64,000 bases of DNA, taken from NCBI GenBank assembly GCA_947034885.2, contig OX344750.2:34768821-34832820 (forward strand), given 5' to 3'. Below the pieces are notes generated by a model. The model worked only from the letters and a program-made list of their open reading frames with translations, did no database searches and was not told the DNA's origin. This stretch comes from Thuidium tamariscinum (taxonomy: Eukaryota > Streptophyta > Bryopsida > Hypnales > Thuidiaceae). The translations under genes were made by a program, and so were the position numbers. Below, one piece after another: positions 23,509 to 33,059 of this stretch (position 1 is its first letter; each line of letters opens with the position of its first letter).

Positions 23509-24700
23509 ACATAACAAACAAAACAAAACATTGAAAACATGCAACCTAACTTAACTCTTAAACATCTACAGTCTTTTCCAAAATTTATGATTGAAAAAAA
23601 CATCACTAAATATTATTTAGAAGAATATTTTGGATTTGATATACAAATTAAAAAAAATTGTAGACTATGAATTTTAGATTTCATCCATATAATTAGATTC
23701 ACCAATGCTATCTCCTATTTTTTCAATAAGTTTCGAAATAAATATTTCAAAATTCCTTCAAAATTCAATTAAAAAGCAAAATATTTCAATTTTTGAGTTA
23801 AATATATTAGGATGGATTGGAAATGAGGTTCTTTTTAGATGGTAATTTCTTGAATTTTCTATCTTTCAAATCTATAACCTCATTTTTACTACTTTTAAAC
23901 TAAGGATTATACAATTTTTGCTTGCTCAATCACTAGACATAAATTTGTATTTGTAATTTTGAAAAATATATATACTTTCAACACCAAATCTAGCCATTAG
24001 ATAGGAAAACTTGATATAATACCCTAAGCTTTGTAGTTTTTGGATGATAAGTAATTAATTTTAGCATGTGTCAACTTCAACCTTCACTTTGGCCTACCAA
24101 ATTAGTCATACTTGAAGGGGTCACTAGTCCCTCTACAAGCTAGATTTTATTTTAGGGTTAACAAATCATTATAATAAATTATAGCTTGATTTTTTCTTTT
24201 GCTAGTTATATGACTTGTGATTGGTTGGAAGTATTCCAAAGTATATTTTAGTGAATTGTATTGTTGAAAATACAAGTAATCATCCCCTTTCAATTGGACA
24301 AATCTCAATTCAAAGGGTGGGGTATTTGAAGGGTTGTAGCAAATGGTCTTAGCTTCTATAGATGCAATCAAGGGGTTTTTTTACAGGCAATTGAATGCCC
24401 AATTTCTTCCTCAAAAAAATGGGCAACTTCAAGCCTATAGAAAAAAAATGAGGGTATATGTCTTATAAAATGCCAAAATGTAAACCATGGCCCTCCACAC
24501 CTTTGCCACAATGCTTCCAAAATCTTGTTTCATCCATCATGCAAAGCCATTACACACAATAATTGCATACAAAAATTACATATTCCAAATTGTCTTCCTT
24601 CAATCAAAGGCCCTTCAAATGAAGGAGCCCAAACCTTCTTGAAAAGAAGGTCACATAACCATTTATTCAAAAACAAAAACAAAAAACATCGGATGCAACG
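23509..24700. other. AT-rich flank upstream of the GATA island, no gene seen
   Basis: AT-rich DNA with short open frames only. From about 24.7 kb the G+C content rises into the gene island. The frame at 24525-24944 spans this transition and has no protein-like features. Confidence 0.5.
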
Positions 24701-24899
24701 CCTGCTTCCCTTTAGTCTAGACTCTAGAGCCCTGAAATATAAAAAGACCTTGGAGTTGATGCCCATAGTGGGAGTTGAAGCACGCAAGGACATTCAGTTG
24801 ACCCCTGGTCTGCCCTTCCCATTGGACTCAGACGGCCTTTTCGTATTTCTTCTCTCCCCTTCCTTTTCCTTTGCATCTTTAAAAGGAAAAGCAAAGCAG

Positions 24900-25590
24900 A
24901 TGCGCAGAAAGCGGGCCCAAGTGTGGAAAGGGCACTCCAACTGAGCTTAGGGCTTCAGCAGCGAGCGCGGCTCAGATCAGGTCATCGAGAGCGAGCTGCA
25001 GAAAACGGATGGCAGGGCAACGCCGCAACGGCGACGAAGAGATAAGGCAGGCATCCCCCGGATGAACCCACACACAAGCATCCACACGAACGCAACGTTC
25101 ATCCCATCCCCACTTCCTTCCCGCAGTATTTCATCCGAAGGGAGGGGCGTATGTATGAAAGAATCCAGAGCCACAGCTACTAGATAACGTAGAGCAGGGG
25201 CCGATTGGCCGCCTGCCTGGGCGCCGCTATTCTTTGCTTTCCCCGATCGTCCGTGAGCTTAGCACTTTTGATCCGCACCTCGCCAGCAGTATAGATATTC
25301 TCTTCAGCTTAGCACTTCCCCGCAGTTGTGTAATCATTCGGACCTTTCTTCTTCCTCTGGCGGTGATTGGATAGGGGTGTCCATCGATCTGATGATAAGG
25401 CGTAGCTAGCTTGGAAGGACGGACTATTTCATTGATCGGCGAGCCTGTCTGACCCATTGCTCCGGTCAGGCGTATTGTATTAGCTGAGATTCGAACCTCG
25501 GCGTGATCAAGCTTAGTGATCGCTAGCTTCCTGTGTGTGTGATTGTGTGCGTTCTCGGAGGGGTGCTGTCTAGTGCAGGGATTTGATTCC
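24900..25590 (+). promoter_or_regulatory. GC-rich upstream region of the GATA gene with three WGATAR sites
   Basis: Sequence composition changes abruptly from AT-rich repeats to CpG-rich DNA at about 24.7-24.95 kb, as expected for a promoter and 5' leader. Within it are AGATAA at 25040-25045, AGATAA at 25182-25187 and TGATAA at 25393-25398. All fit WGATAR, the site bound by GATA factors, and two extend to the GATAAG I-box found in light-regulated promoters. A TATAAAAA string at 24738-24745 is rather far upstream to be the core TATA box. Some of this stretch is probably transcribed leader. Confidence 0.5.
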
Positions 25591-25737
25591 ATGGACAGCG
25601 ATTGCCGGGGTGGAGAACAAGGAGGTTGTGGTTTCTGTCTCACGGGTTTGGTGTCCACAGAGAATTACTCGCCGGCGCCGCGCGTTCGGTCGAACGGCAT
25701 GAGACGGCGATTCGGTGGTGTGAGAGAAGCGCTTTGA
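25591..25737 (+). CDS. Upstream ORF in the likely 5' leader of the GATA gene (48 aa)
   Basis: The ATG at 25591 sits in a good context (G at +4) and opens a 48-codon frame ending TGA at 25735-25737, 68 nt before the GATA ATG. The peptide is rich in Gly, Cys and Arg (it begins MDSDCRGGEQGGCGF) and matches no family I know. A second in-frame ATG lies near its end. No other ATG lies between its stop and the main start. If the transcript begins upstream of 25591, this uORF would be expected to reduce translation of the GATA protein. The transcription start is not known, so its presence in the mRNA is an inference. Confidence 0.4.
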   Translation: MDSDCRGGEQGGCGFCLTGLVSTENYSPAPRVRSNGMRRRFGGVREAL

Positions 25738-25805
25738 GTGATTATTTAGAAATTTTCGTTTGGTTTCAAGGATTTGGTGATTGAAGGTGAATTCGTGACG
25801 TGAGA

Positions 25806-26999
25806 ATGGTTGGCGTAGCGGTGCAATGCGATCACAGTTTTAGTAAGGCGGCTATGCTGAAAGGATCGGGGAAGGGAATGGAGGAACCCAGCTTCTGCAA
25901 TCTGTCCTTAGCAGTGGACTGCACCCTCTCACTTGGGTCCACGACTTCCCGGACGGACATTCCTGCGCGCCTCTCTCGCGCTGGATCGCCCGACCAAGAC
26001 CTGGACTGGTCCTTGTCTGTGCGATCCGAGCAGGAGGTGCCGTCACGCCGCGCTAGCGAGCAAGGCCAGGATTTGTCATGGGGTGGCAGTTGCAATCGCA
26101 GCGATCCTGACCTCTCCCCCGAGTATTATCCTCAGGTAAATTCCTAACCTACCACATAGTCTTAGCATAAGGTTCGACGTGCAATTTGTCAGCATGATGG
26201 TGCTTTTGAATTTGTTTGTAGGCTTAGGTCAATCCGTGATCGTGCAGAATGACCAATTCTGTACCGGTTCTTGGAGTCGGGGCAGCCATATCCGTATCTT
26301 ACAGAGTGTTTTCTGCAGGTGCCTGAGAGGGGAGCTCATGTCAGTGACGACGGTCGTAGGGGCTTCAAGGCGTGGCCGCGGTCGTCGTACAAGGATGAAG
26401 TGAACACGTCCAAGTCTCTGTTCGGCATGATCGATGATCAGACTTACAGCAATCGAACCAGTCGTCAGCCATGGCTGCCCACAAGCGCCGCCACGAAGGT
26501 GGAGCAATGCATGGAGGACAGCGACAACTTCGTTCGCGTGTGTGCGCACTGTGGCACATCCAAGACTCCGCTTTGGAGGAATGGACCCGGAGGACCCAAG
26601 TCGCTCTGCAATGCGTGCGGCATCCGCTTCAAGAAGGCCGGGCGGAGATCCGCCGCCAATGGAGGCGTGGAATCGTCAGTGTCGCCGCCACCGACGACGA
26701 AAGTGACGAAGCGGAAGCTGATGAGCGAAGAGCCGCAGTATTGGGTGTTTCCGGCGAATGCGAAGGCAAGGAAGAGGAGCCGAGGATCGCTGATCCACCG
26801 GACGTCAGAGAGCCTCTTGTCCGGAAGCTGCATGACTTGGCAGCCATGGTCGTCGCCCCAAAGCACCTTCAGAGCGTCGCCTCTCTCCCCCAGCGAGGAC
26901 CGGAAGGTGCCGGCGCTGGATTCCGGATCCTTCTCGTCTGACGAAGAAGAAGGAGCGGTACTGTTAATGGCACTGTCCTGTGGCTTGGTGAATGCTTGA
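25806..26999 (+). CDS. B-class (LLM-domain) GATA transcription factor, two exons
   Basis: Exon 1 is 25806-26135 and exon 2 is 26319-26999; together they encode 336 aa. The ATG at 25806 is the first in its frame and has A at -3 and G at +4. Seen: a CTLSLG motif at residues 39-44; a GATA zinc finger with C185, C188, C207 and C210 in C-X2-C-X18-C-X2-C spacing and a [19 protein letters not shown] core; a basic tail (FKKAGRR) after it; further basic clusters at about 239-244 and 259-265 that may act as nuclear localisation signals; and a C-terminal acidic stretch followed by [10 protein letters not shown] (residues 323-332), the LLM motif. Family knowledge: LLM-domain B-GATAs (Arabidopsis GNC, CGA1/GNL, GATA15-17) are nuclear regulators that bind WGATAR sites and promote greening under light and cytokinin control. 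The length is like GNC/GNL. The coding sequence is far richer in G+C than its surroundings. Class is very sure; the exact orthologue is not. Confidence 0.96.
26136..26318 (+). other. Phase-0 intron of the GATA gene
   Basis: This 183-bp intron has donor CAG|GTAAAT after 26135 and acceptor TTTTCTGCAG| at 26318, preceded by a T-rich tract. Both flanking codons are complete (Gln|Val), so the frame runs on without adjustment. Retaining the intron would end translation after three codons (Val-Asn-Ser-stop). A weaker in-frame acceptor ending at 26306 would add four residues. Confidence 0.9.
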
Positions 27000-27500
27000 G
27001 CTTGGTGATTGTAATGCACCGAAATCGGCTGCGTGAGGCTTTGTACATAGATGTGAGTCGGTGTTTTTGATCGTGAGTAGTAGAGACGGGTGAACTTCTT
27101 TCAATCCAGTCGGTTCGCAATGGCAAGTGTCGGCCATGGCTGGACCTCTTGGGGTTTAAGGAGATTTAGAATTACTCAGTTCTCTTGTAGAGTAATAATC
27201 ATAAATTTTCCCTGAAGTGGCGTTGACATGCTGCTCGTGGAGCACCTGTCGCTGTTACGTTCAGGTGTGGTGAGCAATCCTGCAAGCAGAGGCGGTTGCT
27301 GATCCGAGTTCCCGTCTCTTCCTAAATTTTTTAAGGGGGGAGTTGACATTGAGTCGGAGCTTCTTTCGAGAATAAAGAAATTTTGCCCTTTCTATCTCTC
27401 GAGAATGTCGTTGATTTTTGCGTGGTCGTTTCTTTCGTTTTGGGTAGTCTGTTGTGTGTCCGTGGCGTAAAATAATATACTTAACGTAGTGTTTGTTAAT
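27000..27500 (+). other. Likely 3' untranslated region of the GATA gene
   Basis: The composition stays intermediate for about 500 bp after the stop codon and no coding frame is convincing. An AATAAA at 27371-27376 is a candidate polyadenylation signal, which would give a 3' UTR of roughly 400 nt. Transcript evidence is lacking, so the end point is approximate. Confidence 0.4.
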
Positions 27501-27559
27501 CATGAGATATTAGTTAGAACATGCATTCGTACATCCGAAATACTTTGCACCGAAATGAA

Positions 27560-28120
27560 TCGGATTACCCTACGAGCTCATGGGGGTGCGTGTGTCCATG
27601 CTTAGCACACTGAGGATGCCGAAAAGGAGATGGCGATGACGTATGGTTCTAAATTGATGGATCTCGATGAAGTAGGAAAGCAACTTGCAGAATCTAATAT
27701 GTGGAGCGTTGCAGAATTCGGTTTCAACGGTCGATGGGGAATGCACATGGCAGGGATTGTATTGTCCGCGTGCACTTTCTCTTTCTGAGCTCATGACATG
27801 GCGATGTTTGGGCAACTGATAGGATCTTATCATTGGCACGCGGATTCCAGATCATGTACGTGGCTGCATGAGCGCGCGAAGCTGAAGGATACGACGATAG
27901 GGCTGGTGACGAACCCTTTCGCCTAGAAAAGATCGAAAGAGCTACCGCTCTCCGGGTAGAGTCAACAGGGCTCTTGAAGGCCACCCTACTTTCTCAGTAG
28001 ACGGTGTCAGGTCTGACCCACACAGAAAGGCAATTTCAGATTCGCCCAGTGCGATTCCCTACAAGGGCATTCACACCTGGGGTGGACAATAAATTTTACC
28101 TCATCCACCAATTTTAATCT
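27560..28120. other. GC-balanced DNA downstream of the GATA gene, nothing recognised
   Basis: This stretch resembles the gene island in composition (many CpG-containing words), unlike the AT-rich repeats beyond 28.1 kb. The longest open stretch is on the minus strand (27724-27984, 86 codons, Ser/Arg-rich). It has no ATG before MIWNP, no recognisable motif and no splice context. It may be the outer edge of the gene island, a regulatory region or a decayed gene. Confidence 0.3.
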
Positions 28121-28154
28121 AGGTTTAAGAAGAAGTTCAAGATATAAGGGAGAA

Positions 28155-28286
28155 GGCTCTTAAAATGGAGCAGGTTTTAAAAAGGTGCCCTACCTTAAAT
28201 GTACAATATTTGTACATGTTGCTTTTTCATAGCCTTCAGCAGTGTACTGACAGTGTACATTTTAGCTAGAGCACCATTTTAGAGCC
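28155..28286. mobile_element. Small MITE-like inverted repeat
   Basis: GGCTCTTAAAATGG and CCATTTTAGAGCC face each other 132 bp apart, with similarity continuing inward (GAGC/GCTC). The inner part contains TGTACAATATTTGTACA, itself a palindrome. Superfamily unknown. Confidence 0.45.
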
Positions 28287-28894
28287 CTATGCCCTTTCAA
28301 CTTCAAAATTTGATAACTAATTCCACAAAGCTCCAAAAAATATGAAACGACTTGGATTAGATGTCAACTCTACTTGTCTTTGAAGAAAAATGTAATGAAA
28401 AATATTTCAAGATGTTTCACCTCCCCCAAATTCAGTTTCAACCCTTAGATGAGTGATTACTTGAGCCTTCTCCCTTATCATCTCATGTAGAAATATTTCT
28501 ATTTCTCCAAAGACCAAGTTATTCCGGAAAGGCTATTTTTCTATGGTGGAAGCACCCAAAATCATCCAAATAAGGAATTCAGTATAGTTGGAGGCAGTTT
28601 TCTCTAAAACAATATTTTTCTAGTATTAGTGAGTGAAAATCATGAATATTAAAAAAATATAGATTTTTTGGATGTCGTATGTAATTTCTATAATTTTTCA
28701 AAGTGTCGTCTCCCTAGACCACTAAAATTGTTCAATAAATACCCCAAATCTAAATGTTGCTAAAATTAGTAGTGAGCCAATTAGAGTTTGGTATATGTTC
28801 TTTAATTGTATCAGCAAATTACAGTCAAACATTTGGGGAACACATTCATTGCAATCAAGGGTTCATTGCAAAATACAAGTGCGGTACTGGGTGT

Positions 28895-29036
28895 TTAACC
28901 CTTATTAAAACCACTCAAAATTGTCATTTTTGTCACTTTCATCCAAAAAAACCCATTTCTTCTTAGAATCTAAATGTAGGATCTTGTACTTAATTTATTT
29001 GAAATCATGCAATAAAATTTTCATGAAGTTTGACCT
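28895..29036 (-). mobile_element. Truncated A-type terminus
   Basis: TTAACCCTTATTAAAACCACTC followed by ATGTAGGATCTTGTACTTAA and TTTCATGAAGTTTGACC corresponds to the first 140 bp of the element nested at 6512. The rest is missing. Confidence 0.55.
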
Positions 29037-29470
29037 TACATCAATACTTCTACCTTCCTTGGTGTTGACTATCTTCCCCTTCTTCTTTATACAACTACCA
29101 CACTCTTTCCAACCTTATTGTTACCAAAGCGGAATTAGTTCCACCTCATGACTTTTTATTTGATTGTAAAGAAGCTCATAACACAAATGAAAACCAAAAC
29201 CTTATGATTTGGAGATATTGACAATAAAAGATCTAGTCAATATGTAGGAAAAGGCTTCCAATTTCATTGATGATAAGTATTGAATTTGCAAGGAGTAAAA
29301 ACTACAATATGTATTACATTTATTTTGGACATTTTCAACTTCCTATGATTATGTGTGGTTTTTCATTGGCCACATTTCAAGTTATATTGTAGCTTGAGTA
29401 CAACAAGACAACCTTTCTATTGTCAACTTCTCTTGAAGCTAAGTCCTCTTTATTGAGTTGATTTAAGCTT

Positions 29471-29710
29471 GAAGGTTGTTATTATGTGAGCCTAGGAGTG
29501 TAAGCACATGAGCCTAGATCGAAGACTCTACACCTATTATATAGGCCTCTATATTATAGGATACTTTTATACTTATAGTGTAAATATATTATGGATACTT
29601 AAATTATATGTGTTTATGCTATAAGCACCTTCAATGTTTGTAGAATATCTACTTACACCTATACTCAAGGCTCATATATATGCTTGCATTTCTATGCTCA
29701 CATACTAATA
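29471..29710 (+). mobile_element. hAT-like MITE (family F), diverged
   Basis: GGTTGTTATTATGTGAGCCTAG at the left and GCTCACATACTAATA at the right match the termini of the 217-bp F element at 50245. The interiors are colinear (GACT.TACACYT; TATAGTGTAAATATA; GTTTATGCTATAAGCACCTTCAA). Confidence 0.55.
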
Positions 29711-31981
29711 TCATTGATCAATGCTTTATCTCACCATCTCACTAACATCTAAATCTTATTAAGGTAAATCACATCAAGGCAAATTTCAATGACATAAAAT
29801 CATTTTGTCTTTGAGTAGGTTAATTGGTGCCATAAATTTCAATTACCAAAATTCATTCTCCTAGTGGTACTATATTTTTGGCACTCTATTCATGAAATTC
29901 TAGGACAATGTCACTTGGCACTATCATTCCCCATCTTAAGGGGATTGGTTATGTCTATAACCTAGTTTTTATTGGTCTACATTTCTCAAATTATTTTCTT
30001 TTTTTCCCTTTAATACCATAGAATTCAACCATTTGTTTGAGAAGTAAATTTAAGAAAATCACAAGTCTTGTTTTGAGGACAATCAAGGTTTCATTTTGAA
30101 ATATTAGCATATTGGATTTGTTTCCAAACTAAATTTTGACAAGTTTTTAAAACTAAAACATCCATATGTTACATATCACTTGCCATTAGGATGACATGTT
30201 TAAATTCCATTTTAGAATTATTAACAATATAATTTTTCCTTCCATTATATGCCTACTCCCACCAAGCAATTTTCTCAAGAACGAAAATTATTACTTCTTT
30301 TTTGAATTATTTAGCGTAGATTTTCAATTCAATCCCCCATTATGAAGTTTTATAAAATCAAGCAAAAAAATGGGTTTTTTTCCATCCTAGCTATGCAATA
30401 GAAATGACAACTTTGAAGTGCCTTTTGGTGAAATGTAGTATATTGTATATGTATATTGTATGAAGCATCCTCTTTTGAGCTCATTGTCATTGTCATTGAG
30501 TCCCCCCTCCCCCCTCTTATAATTTTGAGAGGGTGGGCCTCTATACAATTAGTATGGGATAAGAAAATGACATTCATATTTACAACACCATATTTGTATT
30601 TATAATTTGTATCCATATCGATATTCAATATTCATATTCATATTCAGTATTGATGTAATCACACTCAATATCCGTATCTAGTACCTATATCCAATATCCG
30701 TATACAATATTCATATCTAGTATCCGTATCTATATTTTCTTTCTCTCTCTATATTAGACGACTAATGATTTTTCTTGGAGGGAGGTGGGATTTTTCTGAT
30801 TTCAAATCCACCAGCTTCTGATTTTCCAATGGGGGGGCAAGGAAATTGGAAACATGCTATGTTGCCTCTTTTCACCACATTGTTGTGAATATGAGTGTTG
30901 TAGATGGTTATTGCCACTTTTGATAAGATAGTGATAAATTATGTATTATACAAATCCACTCAATCTACCAATTGATTAATCGACAATTAAAATTTACTTT
31001 TGCAATTCGTTTTGCACCCCCACTTTATTTGTATTTTTTAGAAGTTGTTGTCACTACAATTGGCATGGGATATTGGTTCCATATCTTATATCAATATTTT
31101 TATCCATACATCAATACATCATATATTCATATATCATATACATTATATTTATGTATTCTATGTACCTATACCTATATCATGTTCCATAAGTATTGTATTT
31201 GAGTTCAACAGTAGAAATTTCAATCAAATTAATGTTTTAGTGCAGATTGATGACTGGAGAAGAGGGCTAAATTTTTGCCTAAACAAATCAAGAACATAGG
31301 ATTTTTTTGATTGAGGTGCAAGATTGAGGGGGGTTGCTATTTGGAGGGCAAACCTTTGTAGGCTAACTCTTGAATGTCAAGGCAAACATTTTGTGTTTGA
31401 TGGATGGCATAGAATCTTTTTGTGTAGGATAAAAGTGCAATTATTCATCTTGGAATTTTATGCACAAAGGAGGAATATTTTACAATATTTTGACTTCCAA
31501 TTAGTGTTTTTGGACATTTTTTTAACCAATGATCCCTAAAGTACCAAAATGGATGATTTCTACAGTCACTAGTTTGTCCTTTAAGGATGTGCATGTGTGA
31601 GTAAATGATTCAAGAAACCTACAAAATTAGTTTCATATTTTTTCAAGCTTATATGAATATAATATAAATTTTTGAAAATCACTACATAGATACAACCACT
31701 GTAGATACTAAACAAACACCAAAGTAAGCACAGAAACACCCAAAAGCAATACACTCTAACCTTGCATCTTGTGCAAGTGATTGGCCACATCTTAGAATAG
31801 TGACAACTTCTTTAAAGCCCACATGTTTACTTTGGGTTCACTTTCTGTTGGATTTAGGTCATTTTTTAGGTGTCAAAAAATGAATCATGTTACATTTGGG
31901 TGCTTCTACCTTAATCTTCCAACATGTGACTTATTTTAAAGATTAGAATCCCATGGGTAAAATTCTACTGCTAAGAAAATG
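29711..31981. other. AT-rich DNA with no gene seen; satellite-like words at 30.6-30.74 and 31.08-31.2 kb
   Basis: 30600-30740 is built from variants of an ATATTCATAT/ATATCCGTATC motif of 6-12 bp, and 31080-31200 from CATATATC/CATACATC words. The rest is unremarkable AT-rich sequence. Confidence 0.5.
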
Positions 31982-32258
31982 TAAGATAGGTACACCCAAA
32001 AGCACCACTTATTCATACTATGCCTAGTTCCTATTATTAGCTAGTTCACATTTTTATGCAGTCTTGTTGGCAAGTGAAAGCATGTTCCAATGCACCAAAG
32101 AACACATGATTTGGATACCTTATACAGAAGTTATTAATGGTCAAAGTCTATTTTTGAAAGCGCCATCTCCAGTATGTGAATATGACTGATTTTGGAAATG
32201 TATGTGCACTGTAGATGGCGCTTTTAGGAACAAGGCGCTTTTGGGTGTACCCACCTTA
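31982..32258. mobile_element. MITE with TAAGRTRGGTACACCC ends
   Basis: TAAGATAGGTACACCCAAAA faces TTTTGGGTGTACCCACCTTA. The termini match at about 18 of 20 positions and continue as GCACC/GGCGC. AATG flanks both sides (31978-31981 and 32259-32262), a possible target duplication. 277 bp, non-coding. Confidence 0.65.
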
Positions 32259-32446
32259 AATGAGCCTCCCACTCGAGTCTTGGCGGCAGCTGCAAGGGGC
32301 TGACGATGGCGTTGCCTGCATATAAGTTTAGGGTTACCGTCCGCCCCTAACTTCAGCTAGACTTTTCAGTGGCTGCTGTTGTCCCGAGTGATGACTGTTT
32401 CAAGGGCCTGCTTCAGTCATTTGACTGTTTTGTTCTTTGTGAGTTA

Positions 32447-32536
32447 CTCCGTTTGTCCCACTAAAAGCTTCCTAATTAAGCTGATTTACAATCTTTGCAA
32501 GAAGAATTTGGAAAGTTTTTAGTAGGATAGAGTGAG
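32447..32536. mobile_element. Stowaway MITE, 90 bp
   Basis: CTCCGTTTGTCCCACTAAAA faces TTTTAGTAGGATAGAGTGAG, and both sides are flanked by TA (32445-32446 and 32537-32538). The outer CTCC.T...TCC and TA duplication are hallmarks of Stowaway/Tc1-mariner MITEs in plants. Confidence 0.75.
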
Positions 32537-32855
32537 TATTTTTACACAACAATCAACAACCAACTCCAAATGCACAACATTAATTCCTACCATTGAAGAT
32601 AGACCCAGTAAGGTAAATTTTGGATTTTCTCAGCGAAAAAAAGCGAAAAAAAGTCCCCTATTTTTTTGCCATATCTAGGGTTTGCTTCTAATCTACTCAA
32701 GATTATATTGGGTAATCCTATGATTGCAAATATGAATTCAGAATTTGCAAAAGAGTTTATTTGCACAAAATGAAAAATTCTTGCATTTTCCCCAAGTAAA
32801 TCTACCCTGCTGGACCCACCGTCGATGGTAGGTTTGAACGTCCTCCACTCCCAAC

Positions 32856-32905
32856 TTCCCCGCCAAATTTCCCCGCCAAACTTCCCCGCCAAACTTCCCC
32901 GCCAG
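32856..32905. repeat. 13-bp tandem repeat x4 matching the E2F consensus
   Basis: TTCCCCGCCAAAC-type units begin at 32856, 32869, 32882 and 32895. The complement TTTGGCGG and the forward TTTCCCCG both fit WTTSSCSS, the degenerate plant E2F consensus. Confidence 0.7.
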
Positions 32906-33059
32906 TTTTGAGTGCTCCTTCTGCAAATAGCCAGGGCTCAAAAGGAAGCGTAATTTAATGCAAGGCCCAGTGGGCCAGCCTGATTCTCCCAAACTAACTT
33001 ACATATGCATAAACGTGCTCATCGCCCCAGCAAGGAGCCCAACAGATGATGACTGGATG

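Noticed and set aside
24525-24944. 139-codon open frame upstream of the GATA gene
   Set aside because: It has no ATG at its start, spans the AT-rich/GC-rich boundary and has no motif. The region is better explained as promoter.
25470-25510. A GGTTCGAATCTC word on the minus strand resembling a tRNA T-loop
   Set aside because: The flanking bases do not form a T stem, and no matching acceptor, D or anticodon arms are present.
26465-27019. Long minus-strand open frame opposite GATA exon 2
   Set aside because: It mirrors the GC-rich coding exon on the other strand and has no independent support.
32389-32484. GTGATGA followed about 90 nt later by CTGA, like box C/D of a snoRNA
   Set aside because: No terminal stem brings the boxes together, and the CTGA lies inside the Stowaway element.
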